Shown here piece after piece: positions 1-7,610 of a stretch of DNA of 18,365 bases (the first letter of the stretch is position 1; each line of letters opens with the position of its first letter). The stretch lies in contig CADBTM010000115.1 in NCBI GenBank assembly GCA_902797555.1, positions 1 through 18,365 of the forward strand, read 5' to 3'. The translations under genes and the position numbers were made by a program. Below the pieces are notes generated by a model. That model did not search any database, was not told the DNA's origin, and saw nothing but the letters and a program-made list of their open reading frames with translations. Origin of the DNA: Oscillospiraceae bacterium. GTDB taxonomy: Bacteria > Bacillota > Clostridia > Oscillospirales > Butyricicoccaceae.

Positions 1-2
1 CC

Positions 3-578
3 ATGGCGCGCAGCAAGGGTGGTCTGGCCGACAAGCTGGGCACGGTATACGTCATCATCATCCGCGCCGTGCCGTCCATCATCATCCACTTCTTCATTCA
101 GGTGTTCTTCTCCAAGTGGCTGGGTCTGCCCATGCTGTTTTATATCGAACAGCCCATTTCGTGGATCCTGCCCATCATCTCCATGTCCATCGGCTCCATC
201 GCCGGTTACGGCGTGTGGCTCCGCCGGTACATCGTGGATGAGGAAAACAAGGACTATATCAAGTTTGCCCGCGTCAAGGGCCTGCCGCAGAATTACATCA
301 TGTGGCGGCACGTGTTCCGCAACGCCATCGTCCCCATCGCCATCAACATCCCCTCTGACTTTTTGCTGATGCTGTCCGGCTCGCTGGTCATCGAGAGTAT
401 GTACTCCATCCCCGGCACCGGCGGTCTGCTCATCAAATCCATCAAGGCCATGGACAACCCCATGGTGCAGGTGCTGGTGCTGATGTACGGCGCGCTGTCG
501 GTTCTGGGCGTGTTTTTGGGCGATATCGTGGTATCCTTCGTGGATCCCCGCATCAAGCTCGTGGACAGCAACAACTAA
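3..578 (+). CDS. Peptide ABC transporter permease, DppB/OppB type (5' truncated by window edge)
   Basis: Inner-membrane permease subunit of a di-/oligopeptide importer. The 191 visible residues are the C-terminal part; the family is usually about 310 residues, so the true start lies upstream of the window and the ATG at base 3 is internal. Several hydrophobic membrane segments are visible. The cytoplasmic coupling loop (EAA-type loop that touches the ATPase) is around residues 82-115, with the pattern Y-I-K-F-A-R-V-K-G-L-P and R-N-A-I-V-P. The end, P-G-T-G-G-L-L, then F-V-D-P-R-I-K, is typical of the DppB/OppB family. A strong ribosome site (GGAGGG) follows the stop and the next permease starts 12 bases on, so they are cotranscribed. 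The substrate-binding lipoprotein is probably upstream, outside the window. Family call is firm; substrate is inferred only from neighbours. Confidence 0.93.
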   Translation: MARSKGGLADKLGTVYVIIIRAVPSIIIHFFIQVFFSKWLGLPMLFYIEQPISWILPIISMSIGSIAGYGVWLRRYIVDEENKDYIKFARVKGLPQNYIMWRHVFRNAIVPIAINIPSDFLLMLSGSLVIESMYSIPGTGGLLIKSIKAMDNPMVQVLVLMYGALSVLGVFLGDIVVSFVDPRIKLVDSNN

Positions 579-590
579 GGAGGGAGCAAC

Positions 591-1535
591 ATGGAAGAAA
601 ACAAGAATATCATTCCGGAGACGCTGCCTCAGGAGCTGTTTACACAGGCGGAATTCCACGAGGAGCAGCTGGAGGACACCGGTTTTTCCAACTATTCCTA
701 CTGGCGCAGCACGATCCACACCTTCTTTAAGAGCACAGCGGTCAAGATCGTGGTGGCGCTGGTGCTCATCATGGTGGCCTACACCGTCATCTATCCCATG
801 ATCACCGACCGGGATCCCTACACCGTTTCCCTCTCTGCCCGGGACTGGAACCTCAAGCCCTCCGCCGAGCATCCCTTCGGCACCGACGGCGTGGGACGGG
901 ACATCTGGGCGCGCGTCTGGTTCGGCACCCGCACCTCCCTGCTGCTCAGCGTGGCTGTGGCCGTGTTTGAGGTGGGCCTGGGCGTCATCATCGGCGCGCT
1001 GTGGGGCTTTTACCGCAAGCTGGACACGGTGATGTTCGCCATCTACAATACGCTGACCAACGTGCCCAGCACCATCTATCTGGTGCTCATCGCCTATATC
1101 ATGAAGCCCAGTATCGTCACCATCATCATCGCGCTGGTGGCCACCGGCTGGATCAGTGAGGCAAGATGGTTCCGCAGCCGCATCCTCGCCCTGCGCGAGG
1201 TGGACTACAACATTGCCTCCATCTGTCTGAAAACGCCCACCCACCGGATCATCGGGCGCAACGTCATCCCCCATCTGGTGAGTCTGATCATCATGGACGC
1301 CGCGCTGACCATCCCCTACTCCATCGGCTCCGAGGTCTTCCTCAGCTATATCGGCGTAGGTCTGCCCGCCGACCTGTGCACGCTGGGCAATCTGGTCAAC
1401 CAAGGGCGAAGCGCATTTCTGGTCTACCCCTTCCAGATGATCTTCCCCACCCTGATCCTGTGCTTTATCACCGTTTCCTTCTATATCATCGGCAATAAGT
1501 TTGCCGATGCGTCCGACCCGAAAAACCATCTGTAA
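591..1535 (+). CDS. Peptide ABC transporter permease, DppC/OppC type
   Basis: Second permease of the same importer, 314 residues, full length for the DppC/OppC family. It has a cytosolic N-terminus of about 50 residues, a first membrane helix at about residues 50-72, then the conserved extracytoplasmic pattern H-P-F-G-T-D-G-V-G-R-D (about residues 94-104) that marks OppC-type permeases, followed by further helices. The coupling loop is near residues 200-225 (R-E-V-D-Y-N-I-A-S, R-N-V-I-P-H) and is somewhat divergent from textbook DppC. The start is set by GGAGGG ending 6 bases before the ATG. A GAGGAGG ribosome site for the ATPase gene lies directly after the stop, supporting one operon. Confidence 0.95.
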   Translation: MEENKNIIPETLPQELFTQAEFHEEQLEDTGFSNYSYWRSTIHTFFKSTAVKIVVALVLIMVAYTVIYPMITDRDPYTVSLSARDWNLKPSAEHPFGTDGVGRDIWARVWFGTRTSLLLSVAVAVFEVGLGVIIGALWGFYRKLDTVMFAIYNTLTNVPSTIYLVLIAYIMKPSIVTIIIALVATGWISEARWFRSRILALREVDYNIASICLKTPTHRIIGRNVIPHLVSLIIMDAALTIPYSIGSEVFLSYIGVGLPADLCTLGNLVNQGRSAFLVYPFQMIFPTLILCFITVSFYIIGNKFADASDPKNHL

Positions 1536-1546
1536 GAGGAGGCGGA

Positions 1547-3529
1547 ATGATGCAAGAGAAAATCTTTGAGGCGAAGGATATCGTCGTCAAATTCAATCTG
1601 CGGGGCAAGGTGCTCACCGCCATCCGCGGCGCATCCATCGACCTGTATCACGGGGAGACGCTGGCCATCGTGGGCGAGTCCGGCTCGGGCAAGAGCGTGT
1701 TTACCAAGTCCTTTATCGGCATGCTGGACAAAAACGGCTGGGTGGAAAGCGGCTCCATGATCATGGACGGCGTGGACTTTTCCAAGTACAAAACCGAAAA
1801 GGAATGGCTCACCGTCCGCGGCAAAAAGATCGCCATGGTCTTTCAGGATCCCATGACCTCCCTCAACCCGGTGAAAACCGTGGGCGAGCAGATCCGCGAG
1901 GTCATCACATGGCATTTCGGCACCGGCAAGGAGGAGGCCAAGCAGCAGGCCATCGAGCTGCTGCGTCAGGTGGGCATCCCCGATCCGGAGCTGCGCTACA
2001 AGCAGTATCCCCACCAGTTTTCCGGCGGTATGCGTCAGCGCGTGGTCATCGCCACCGCCATCGCCTGCCGTCCCCAGATCCTGATCTGCGACGAGCCCAC
2101 CACCGCGCTGGACGTGACGGTGCAGGCGCAGATCCTCGCTCTGGTGAAAAAGCTCCAGGAGGAGCTGGATATGTCCGTCATCTACATCACCCACGACCTG
2201 GGCGTGGTGGCCAACGTGGCCGACCGGGTGGCGGTGATGTATGCCGGTCAGATTGTGGAATACGGTCTGGCAAACGAGATCTTCAAGGATCCCCAGCACC
2301 CCTACACCAAGGCACTGCTCAAGTCTCTGCCCCAGCTGGGCGTGCGCGGTCACGACCTCCACTCCATTCAGGGCTCGCCCCCCAATCTGTATAAAGAGAT
2401 TCAGGGCGACGCCTTTGCGCCCCGCAATCCCGAAGCCATGAAGATCGACCACATGTACGAGCCGCCCTTCTTCCGGGTCACCGACACCCACTATGCAAAG
2501 ACGTGGCTGCTCAGCCCGCAGGCGGCGGAATACCGTCAGCATCTGGCCAACAAAGAGGTGGAGCAGGAGCTTAAGCCCGTTCCCCCCATCGACTTCAGCG
2601 CGGCGGAAAAGCTGGTGCAGGTGAAAAACCTTACCGTCAATTTCAAGCTGGGACGCGGCCAGTTCAGCGCCGTCAAAAACGTCACCTTTGATATTCATCG
2701 GGGCGAGACCCTTTCTCTTGTGGGCGAGTCCGGCTCGGGCAAAACCACCATCGGCAAGGCCATCCTCAAGATCTGTCACAGCAGCGAGGGCGATATTCTG
2801 TATAAAGGCAAATCCATCATCGGCAAGCTGCCCAAGCACGAAATGGCCGCCTTCCGCAAGAGCGTTCAGATGATCTTTCAGGATCCCATGGCCTCCCTCA
2901 ACGAGCGCGCCAAGGTGGAATACATCATCTCGGAGGGTCTTTACAACTTCCATCTGTTCAAAAACGACAAGGAGCGCCAGAACAAGGTGGCGCAGGCCAT
3001 GCGCAGCGTGGGTCTGCTTCCCGAATACGTCACCCGCTTCCCCCACGAGTTTTCCGGCGGCCAGCGGCAGCGCATCGGCATCGCCCGCGCTCTGGTCATC
3101 GAGCCGGAGTTTATCGTGGCTGACGAGCCGATCTCCGCGCTGGACGTCTCCATCCGGGCGCAGGTCATCAACCTGCTCAACCAGCTCAAGCGGGAAAAGG
3201 GCTTTACCTACCTGTTCATCGCCCACGACCTGAGCGTGGTGCGGTTTATCTCTGACCGCATCGCCGTCATGTACAAGGGGCAGATGCTGGAGCTGGCCGA
3301 GGCGGAGGAGCTCTTTGCCCATCCGCTTCACCCCTACACCCACGCCCTTCTGCAGGCGGCTCCCGTGCCCGATCCCGACATCGAGCGGGACAAGAAGGTG
3401 GTCGTCTACGATCCCTCCATGCACGATTATGAAACCGACAAGCCCACCTGGGCGGAGATCCGTCCCGGGCACTTTATCTGGGCGAACCAGGCCGAGCTGG
3501 CGCAGTATCGCGCCACGCTGGGGGAGTGA
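1547..3529 (+). CDS. Fused double ATPase of a peptide ABC transporter (DppD-DppF fusion)
   Basis: Energises peptide import; 660 residues carry two complete ABC ATPase domains normally found as separate DppD and DppF proteins. Domain 1: Walker A G-E-S-G-S-G-K-S at 43-50, signature S-G-G-M-R-Q-R at 159-165, Walker B ending D182-E183, H-loop H216. Domain 2: Walker A at 393-400, signature S-G-G-Q-R-Q-R at 503-509, D526-E527, H560. Both are followed by the oligopeptide-transporter tail pattern H-P-Y-T-x-A-L-L (251-258, 595-602). In domain 1 the usual four-cysteine cluster of the DppD/OppD tail is absent: the expected positions read D288, N294, D301 and T319. The ribosome site GAGGAGG precedes tandem ATGs at 1547 and 1550; either could start. 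All active motifs look intact, so the fusion should work with both permeases upstream. Confidence 0.96.
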   Translation: MMQEKIFEAKDIVVKFNLRGKVLTAIRGASIDLYHGETLAIVGESGSGKSVFTKSFIGMLDKNGWVESGSMIMDGVDFSKYKTEKEWLTVRGKKIAMVFQDPMTSLNPVKTVGEQIREVITWHFGTGKEEAKQQAIELLRQVGIPDPELRYKQYPHQFSGGMRQRVVIATAIACRPQILICDEPTTALDVTVQAQILALVKKLQEELDMSVIYITHDLGVVANVADRVAVMYAGQIVEYGLANEIFKDPQHPYTKALLKSLPQLGVRGHDLHSIQGSPPNLYKEIQGDAFAPRNPEAMKIDHMYEPPFFRVTDTHYAKTWLLSPQAAEYRQHLANKEVEQELKPVPPIDFSAAEKLVQVKNLTVNFKLGRGQFSAVKNVTFDIHRGETLSLVGESGSGKTTIGKAILKICHSSEGDILYKGKSIIGKLPKHEMAAFRKSVQMIFQDPMASLNERAKVEYIISEGLYNFHLFKNDKERQNKVAQAMRSVGLLPEYVTRFPHEFSGGQRQRIGIARALVIEPEFIVADEPISALDVSIRAQVINLLNQLKREKGFTYLFIAHDLSVVRFISDRIAVMYKGQMLELAEAEELFAHPLHPYTHALLQAAPVPDPDIERDKKVVVYDPSMHDYETDKPTWAEIRPGHFIWANQAELAQYRATLGE

Positions 3530-3532
3530 GCC

Positions 3533-4924
3533 ATGGAACGAAGCCGCGGCTTGACCGCCGCTGAGGTACAGGCCGTCTCTGCCCTGCAAAAGGCCACCGG
3601 TCTGGTGGGCGGCGCTATCGCCGTTGTGGACGGAGACAACCTCCGAACCGCCTGCTTTGGCTGGGCGGATCGGGAAAACAAGCGCCCCGTTACCGAGCAA
3701 TCCTTCTTTGACATTGCCTCCAACAGCAAGGCCTTTACCGCCATGCTGGGCGCCATCGCCTGCGACCGCGGTCTGTTTGATTGGGACGCGCCCCTCAAGC
3801 GCTATATCCCCGAGTTTGACATGACCGACCCCTACGCGGGCGCGCACGTCACCGGGCGGGACTTTGGCTGTCACCGCACCGGGCTGGCGCGGCACGAGTT
3901 TATGCGGGCGCGGGTCTATACCTCCATCGAGGATATGGCGCTGCGCACCCGGTACATGGAGATGGATCGGGGCTTCCGGGAGAGCTATCGCTACAACAAC
4001 CAGGGCTTTATCGTTCTGGGGCACGCCATGGAGCGCGCACTGGGCGCCCCCTGGCGGGAGCTCATCCTCCGGGAGATCGCCCGGCCCTTGGGCATGGAGA
4101 TGCGTTTTCGCGGACGGGACTGCGATTTTTCCGGTCTGGACTGCGCCCTTCCCTATCGCTGCGACGGCAAGGGCGGCGCCTACCGCTGCGCCTATGCCGA
4201 CAACCACGTTGCCGGCCCCTGCGGAGGGGTGCGCACCAATCTGCCGGGCATGATCGAGTGGCTCCGCTGTCTGCTTTCGTCGGGCGCGCCCCTGTGTTCG
4301 GAGAGCGCCTTCCGTCAGCTGACCGAGGCCAACGTCCCCACCGACGACGGCGAAGCCCCCGAGCTGTTCTGCGGGTATGCCCTGGGCTGGCGCACCTCCG
4401 CCTTCCGCGGACGCAGACTGATCTCCCACGGGGGCTCCATTCAGGGCTTTAATTCCCACGTGGCGTTTTTCCCCGAGGAGAACAAGGGCTTTGTCATTCT
4501 GCTGAACACCAGCTCCACCTGGAGCGCCGCCATTTTGCGGGAGGTGCTGCTGGACGAGCTGTGCGGCGCGGACGTCCGTCCCGTCGATCCCGAGATCGCC
4601 AAATGGCAGGTCTCCATGGCTGGCACCAGCCGGACGCTGGAGCAGGCCCATTCCGGCGCGCCGCTGGACGCGACCCATCAGGCGCAGTTTTGCGGCAGAT
4701 TCTTCCACCCGGCCTACGACGACTTTACCGTGGAAATGCGGGAGGGCAAGGCCTGGCTGGACTATGGCATTTTCCACGCACCCGTCACCCTCCAGCCCGA
4801 CGGTACGGCGCTGGCCTGTGAGGAGGACGACGTTCCCGACTGGATGCGTCTGCGTCCCGCAAAAGACGGTCTGGAGGTCATGACCTCCGATCTGGAGATG
4901 TGGCTTCCCTTTACAAGAATCTGA
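3533..4924 (+). CDS. Beta-lactamase-fold serine hydrolase (class C / PBP4-like family)
   Basis: A 463-residue cytoplasmic hydrolase of the beta-lactamase superfamily; no signal peptide or membrane segment is seen. The active-site triad is complete: S63-N-S-K66 (SxxK, nucleophile serine and lysine), Y154-N-N156 (YxN), and H299-G-G301 (the KTG-equivalent). Residues about 1-345 form the catalytic domain; residues about 370-463 resemble the small C-terminal beta domain (DUF3471-like) often appended to such enzymes. The family includes esterases, D-aminopeptidases and amide hydrolases such as NylB as well as beta-lactamases, so the substrate is open. The gene starts 3 bases after the ATPase stop, with a GGGGGAG ribosome site inside the ATPase end, and ends in tandem stops 21 bases before the cyanophycinase gene. 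This tight placement suggests a job in processing the imported peptide, perhaps cleaving an amide bond; that is inference. Confidence 0.9.
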   Translation: MERSRGLTAAEVQAVSALQKATGLVGGAIAVVDGDNLRTACFGWADRENKRPVTEQSFFDIASNSKAFTAMLGAIACDRGLFDWDAPLKRYIPEFDMTDPYAGAHVTGRDFGCHRTGLARHEFMRARVYTSIEDMALRTRYMEMDRGFRESYRYNNQGFIVLGHAMERALGAPWRELILREIARPLGMEMRFRGRDCDFSGLDCALPYRCDGKGGAYRCAYADNHVAGPCGGVRTNLPGMIEWLRCLLSSGAPLCSESAFRQLTEANVPTDDGEAPELFCGYALGWRTSAFRGRRLISHGGSIQGFNSHVAFFPEENKGFVILLNTSSTWSAAILREVLLDELCGADVRPVDPEIAKWQVSMAGTSRTLEQAHSGAPLDATHQAQFCGRFFHPAYDDFTVEMREGKAWLDYGIFHAPVTLQPDGTALACEEDDVPDWMRLRPAKDGLEVMTSDLEMWLPFTRI

Positions 4925-4945
4925 TAAGAAAAGGAGATTTTTCCT

Positions 4946-6130
4946 ATGAGCGGCACACTGTTGATCGTGGGCGGCGGCCTGAACGCCTCCCAGAACGAGG
5001 TTTTTTCCGCATTGATCGAAAAGGCCGGCGGCCTTTCCCGGGCAAAGATCGCCTTTATCGTCACCGCCTCCGGTGAAGAGCCCGACGACCTGTTCCGCAG
5101 CTATCGCGCCGATCTGGTGGCGCTGGGGCTGAAGGAAGAACAGGTCTCTCTGGTGCCCATCTATGCACAGCATGTGCTGGACGAGCGGGGCTATAACGCC
5201 ATGACCGGCGACGCGGAGGGGCTGTGCGACAGTCTCGACGGGGTCACCGGCGTATGGTTTACCGGCGGCGACCAGTATTTCACCCATCAGTGTCTGCTGC
5301 GTGCCGACGGCAGCGATACCGCCCTTCTGACCCGCCTCCGCCAGATCTATGAAAACGGCGGCGTCATCGGCGGCTCCAGCGCCGGCGCGGCCATCATGAG
5401 CCGTGTGATGATCGGCAGCGGCAACAACCGTGGCATCCTCACCCATCCGGTGATCTGGGAATATGCCGATTACGATGCCCAGTGCGAAAAGGATGACCCC
5501 TGCGATCCCATGATCCTCGCCCGCGGTCTGGGCTTTTTCCCCGAGGGCATCGTGGATCAGCACTTCAATAAGCGTCCCCGCCTGCTGCGCCTCATCGAGG
5601 CCTGCATGCGCAACACCGAAAACTTCCGCGTGGGCTATGCCGTTTCGGAGGATACGGCGCTGGTCTATCACGAGGGCGCCTTTACCGTTTTGGGCAGCGC
5701 GGGCGTGTATGTGGCCGACTGCCGCTCCGCCGTCCGGGAGGACGCAGGCAACTATCGCGGCGTGGTGCTCCACGCCATTCACAAGGGAGACAGCTTTGAC
5801 TGCCGCACCCTGCAGGCCACGCTGGCCCAGCCCTCGCCCCAGCGGGACCGGGACTTTTTCCCCGACTATGTTTCGGGCGGCGTGATCCACAGCCCGCTGT
5901 TTGACGATATGATCGATCGTCAGCTTTTGCAGGCAAAGGAGGGCGTCCTTCCCGCAAACGCCGACGGTCTGCCCTGCATCTGCGGCGCAGAGGTGAGCGA
6001 TCTGCACGGAGAGACTGCCGTCACCGTGGTGGAATATGCGCGCCGTCCCGACACCTGCGGCTATCGGGGTGTTCACACCTCGTTTGCCAATCTGGGTCTG
6101 TGCGTCCGCTCCAAAAAGATCCAGTTGTAA
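4946..6130 (+). CDS. Cytoplasmic cyanophycinase-like peptidase, family S51, with C-terminal extension
   Basis: Cyanophycinases cut cyanophycin (poly-Asp backbone with Arg on side chains) into beta-Asp-Arg dipeptides. This 394-residue protein has the family's N-terminal G-G-G-L-N, the T-G-G-D-Q element (106-110), and the nucleophile elbow G-G-S-S-A-G-A with the catalytic serine at S145. The substrate-binding pattern D204-Q205-H-F-x2-R210-x-R212-x2-R215 has the same spacing as the D172/Q173/R178/R180/R183 set of Synechocystis CphB (numbers from memory). This favours a true cyanophycinase over a dipeptidase E. The S51 domain ends near residue 285; the last 110 or so residues are an extension I do not recognise, rich in acidic and cysteine residues. 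No signal peptide, so cytoplasmic. Ribosome site AAGGAG precedes the ATG. It ends the first operon block, facing a convergent gene and terminator. Confidence 0.9.
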   Translation: MSGTLLIVGGGLNASQNEVFSALIEKAGGLSRAKIAFIVTASGEEPDDLFRSYRADLVALGLKEEQVSLVPIYAQHVLDERGYNAMTGDAEGLCDSLDGVTGVWFTGGDQYFTHQCLLRADGSDTALLTRLRQIYENGGVIGGSSAGAAIMSRVMIGSGNNRGILTHPVIWEYADYDAQCEKDDPCDPMILARGLGFFPEGIVDQHFNKRPRLLRLIEACMRNTENFRVGYAVSEDTALVYHEGAFTVLGSAGVYVADCRSAVREDAGNYRGVVLHAIHKGDSFDCRTLQATLAQPSPQRDRDFFPDYVSGGVIHSPLFDDMIDRQLLQAKEGVLPANADGLPCICGAEVSDLHGETAVTVVEYARRPDTCGYRGVHTSFANLGLCVRSKKIQL

Positions 6131-6136
6131 CGCAAC

Positions 6137-6168
6137 AAAAAAGCGTCCGAAGGCTTCCCTTCGGACGC
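6137..6168 (-). terminator. Intrinsic terminator between convergent genes
   Basis: A perfect 11-base-pair stem (6143-6153 with 6158-6168), four-base loop CTTC, and on the minus strand a run of six T (6142-6137). It lies 16 bases past the minus-strand stop at 6185 and 12 bases past the plus-strand cyanophycinase stop. The plus-strand side has only an interrupted T tract, so it should act mainly on the minus strand. Confidence 0.85.
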
Positions 6169-6184
6169 GGTATCCTGTTTTGCA

Positions 6185-6622
6185 TCAAAAAGCGGAAAGA
6201 ACAAGCAGCGTGATTCCCACTGCCGCCCAAGCGGCGGCGCGGATCTTCCACACGGTTTCCTTGGAAAAGGCCTCCCCCACCGGATCGGCGGTCTCGGTCA
6301 GATCGTCGTCAAAGGTGTGACGGGTGCCGTTCAGGCTGAGGCGGGGACGAACGGATTTGTCGGCGCCCCGCAGATAGTAGGGCACCTCCGGCGGACGCTT
6401 GCGCCGCAGGAGGGCGCTCAGGTCGGTGCCGCGGCATTTCATCCAGCTGATCCATCCGGCCAGCAGATAGCAGGCACCCATCAGCCCCGCCGTCCATCCG
6501 GCATACACGCTCCCGGAGGGCGAGAGCAGGCGAACCGCCAGCCATACGGCCGCGCCAAAGGCCACATGCCACAGATACTTTTTCCCGATGGGAGCAAGCA
6601 GGCTGTTTTTCTTTTCGTTCAT
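6185..6622 (-). CDS. Small membrane protein of unknown function
   Basis: I do not recognise a family. The 145 residues show probable membrane helices at about 15-33, 38-60 and 125-144, with a central hydrophilic stretch (about 62-122) rich in Arg, Asp and Pro. It is on the strand opposite to all neighbours and splits the cyanophycinase gene from the M14 hydrolase gene. It is probably real: it has its own near-consensus sigma-A promoter upstream, a GGTGAG ribosome site just before the ATG, and an intrinsic terminator just after the stop. A link to the peptide pathway is possible from position only. Confidence 0.75.
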   Translation of the reverse strand: MNEKKNSLLAPIGKKYLWHVAFGAAVWLAVRLLSPSGSVYAGWTAGLMGACYLLAGWISWMKCRGTDLSALLRRKRPPEVPYYLRGADKSVRPRLSLNGTRHTFDDDLTETADPVGEAFSKETVWKIRAAAWAAVGITLLVLSAF

Positions 6623-6645
6623 CGGCTCACCGCCCTTTCGTCTGT

Positions 6646-6674
6646 ATCATAACACATTCCTGCAAGGAGGTCAA
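6646..6674 (-). promoter_or_regulatory. Sigma-A promoter for the 145-residue membrane protein gene
   Basis: On the minus strand, TTGACC (6669-6674), a 17-base spacer, and TATGAT (6646-6651), about 24 bases upstream of the ATG at 6622. The -35 box overlaps the end of the AAGGAGG ribosome site (6664-6670) of the divergent M14 gene, so the two genes share this short region. I see no convincing plus-strand promoter in 6623-6680. Confidence 0.8.
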
Positions 6675-6680
6675 TTGCGT

Positions 6681-7565
6681 ATGAAAACCATTGCCATCCA
6701 GGAACACGGCGTCGAAATGACGCTGGAGCGCTATACCTTCGGGAGCGGCTCTCCCCATATCTTTTTCACCGGCGGCATCCACGGCAACGAGGTGACCGGC
6801 ATCTACGTCGCCCGCAAGCTGGTGGACTATTTCACCCACAATCCGCCTGTGCACGGAACGGTCTCCATCCTTCCGCAGGTCAACCCCACCGCCACCCGCT
6901 GCATGCAGCGGCGCAACCCCTTTGACGGGAAGGATCTCAACCGCATTTTCCCCGGCGACCCCAACGGCACCTTTGCCGACCGGCTGGCTGACGCCATCTG
7001 GAAGGAGACCGCCGAGGCCGATCTGCTGGTGGATCTCCACTGCTGCGGACAGCACGGTCTGCCCTATATTCTGTCGATCTACAGCGAATCGGAAAAGGTG
7101 CGGGAGCTGGTAAGCCAGATCACCATGCCGGTGGCGCTCCACTCGGAGGGCACACCCGGCCAGCTCTTTACCGAATCCACCCGCAAGCGGGATCAGGCGG
7201 CCTGCATCATCGAGCTGCCCTCCGGCACCTGCGGCGGCGCGGTCAACGTCCCCGTGGGCGAGCTGTGCTATCGGGCGCTGCTGGATATGCTGCGGACAAG
7301 AGGCTTTGTCTCCGGCAAGGCGGAGGGCGACGCGCCCCGCTTCTACGGACCGCTGCTGGATGTCGAGGCGCAAAAGCCCGGCCTGTGGATCCCCGATGTA
7401 AGCAAGGGAGAAACCGTTTGCGCCGGTCAGGTGATCGGCAATGTGGACGGCGAGGCCGTGACGGCACCGAAGGACGGCTTTGTGATGAGCGTCCTCCCCT
7501 GCTCCTATCTCCAGCCCGGCGATACCTGGGTGATGACCTATATCCAGCCGGAAGAAACCCATTGA
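6681..7565 (+). CDS. Zinc-dependent M14-type hydrolase (succinylglutamate desuccinylase/aspartoacylase family), candidate beta-Asp dipeptidase
   Basis: A 294-residue cytoplasmic metallohydrolase. Zinc ligands H34 and E37 sit in G-G-I-H-G-N-E, the third ligand is H120 in D-L-H-C-C, the substrate-carboxylate motif is N87-R-I-F-P-G, and E178 in I-I-E-L-P is the likely general base. The C-terminal third (about 215-294) looks like the usual beta-sandwich barrel. AstE/aspartoacylase enzymes remove acyl groups at Asp or Glu; a metallohydrolase called CphZ has been reported to split beta-Asp-Arg in cyanophycin clusters, and this gene sits in the matching place, though orthology cannot be shown here. 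An in-frame ATG at 6588 would add 31 residues, but AAGGAGG at 6664-6670 and the family-like start MKTIAI favour 6681. The lipoprotein gene follows after 45 bases and is probably cotranscribed. Confidence 0.9.
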   Translation: MKTIAIQEHGVEMTLERYTFGSGSPHIFFTGGIHGNEVTGIYVARKLVDYFTHNPPVHGTVSILPQVNPTATRCMQRRNPFDGKDLNRIFPGDPNGTFADRLADAIWKETAEADLLVDLHCCGQHGLPYILSIYSESEKVRELVSQITMPVALHSEGTPGQLFTESTRKRDQAACIIELPSGTCGGAVNVPVGELCYRALLDMLRTRGFVSGKAEGDAPRFYGPLLDVEAQKPGLWIPDVSKGETVCAGQVIGNVDGEAVTAPKDGFVMSVLPCSYLQPGDTWVMTYIQPEETH

Positions 7566-7610
7566 TTCTTTTTATTTCAAAAAGATAAATCACTCTCAAG
7601 GAGGTTTCCC

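Noticed and set aside
1481..6076. Minus-strand open frame of 1531 codons
   Set aside because: It lies antisense to five well-supported genes and has low-complexity Gly/His/Ala/Val-rich composition typical of a shadow frame in GC-rich DNA. No domains are seen.
6622..6680. Plus-strand promoter with TATCAT at 6645-6650
   Set aside because: No acceptable -35 box at 16-18 bases and no extended -10; the same bases form the better minus-strand -10 box.
6627..7562. Minus-strand frame opposite the M14 gene
   Set aside because: The sense frame has all catalytic motifs and a strong ribosome site; the antisense frame has none.
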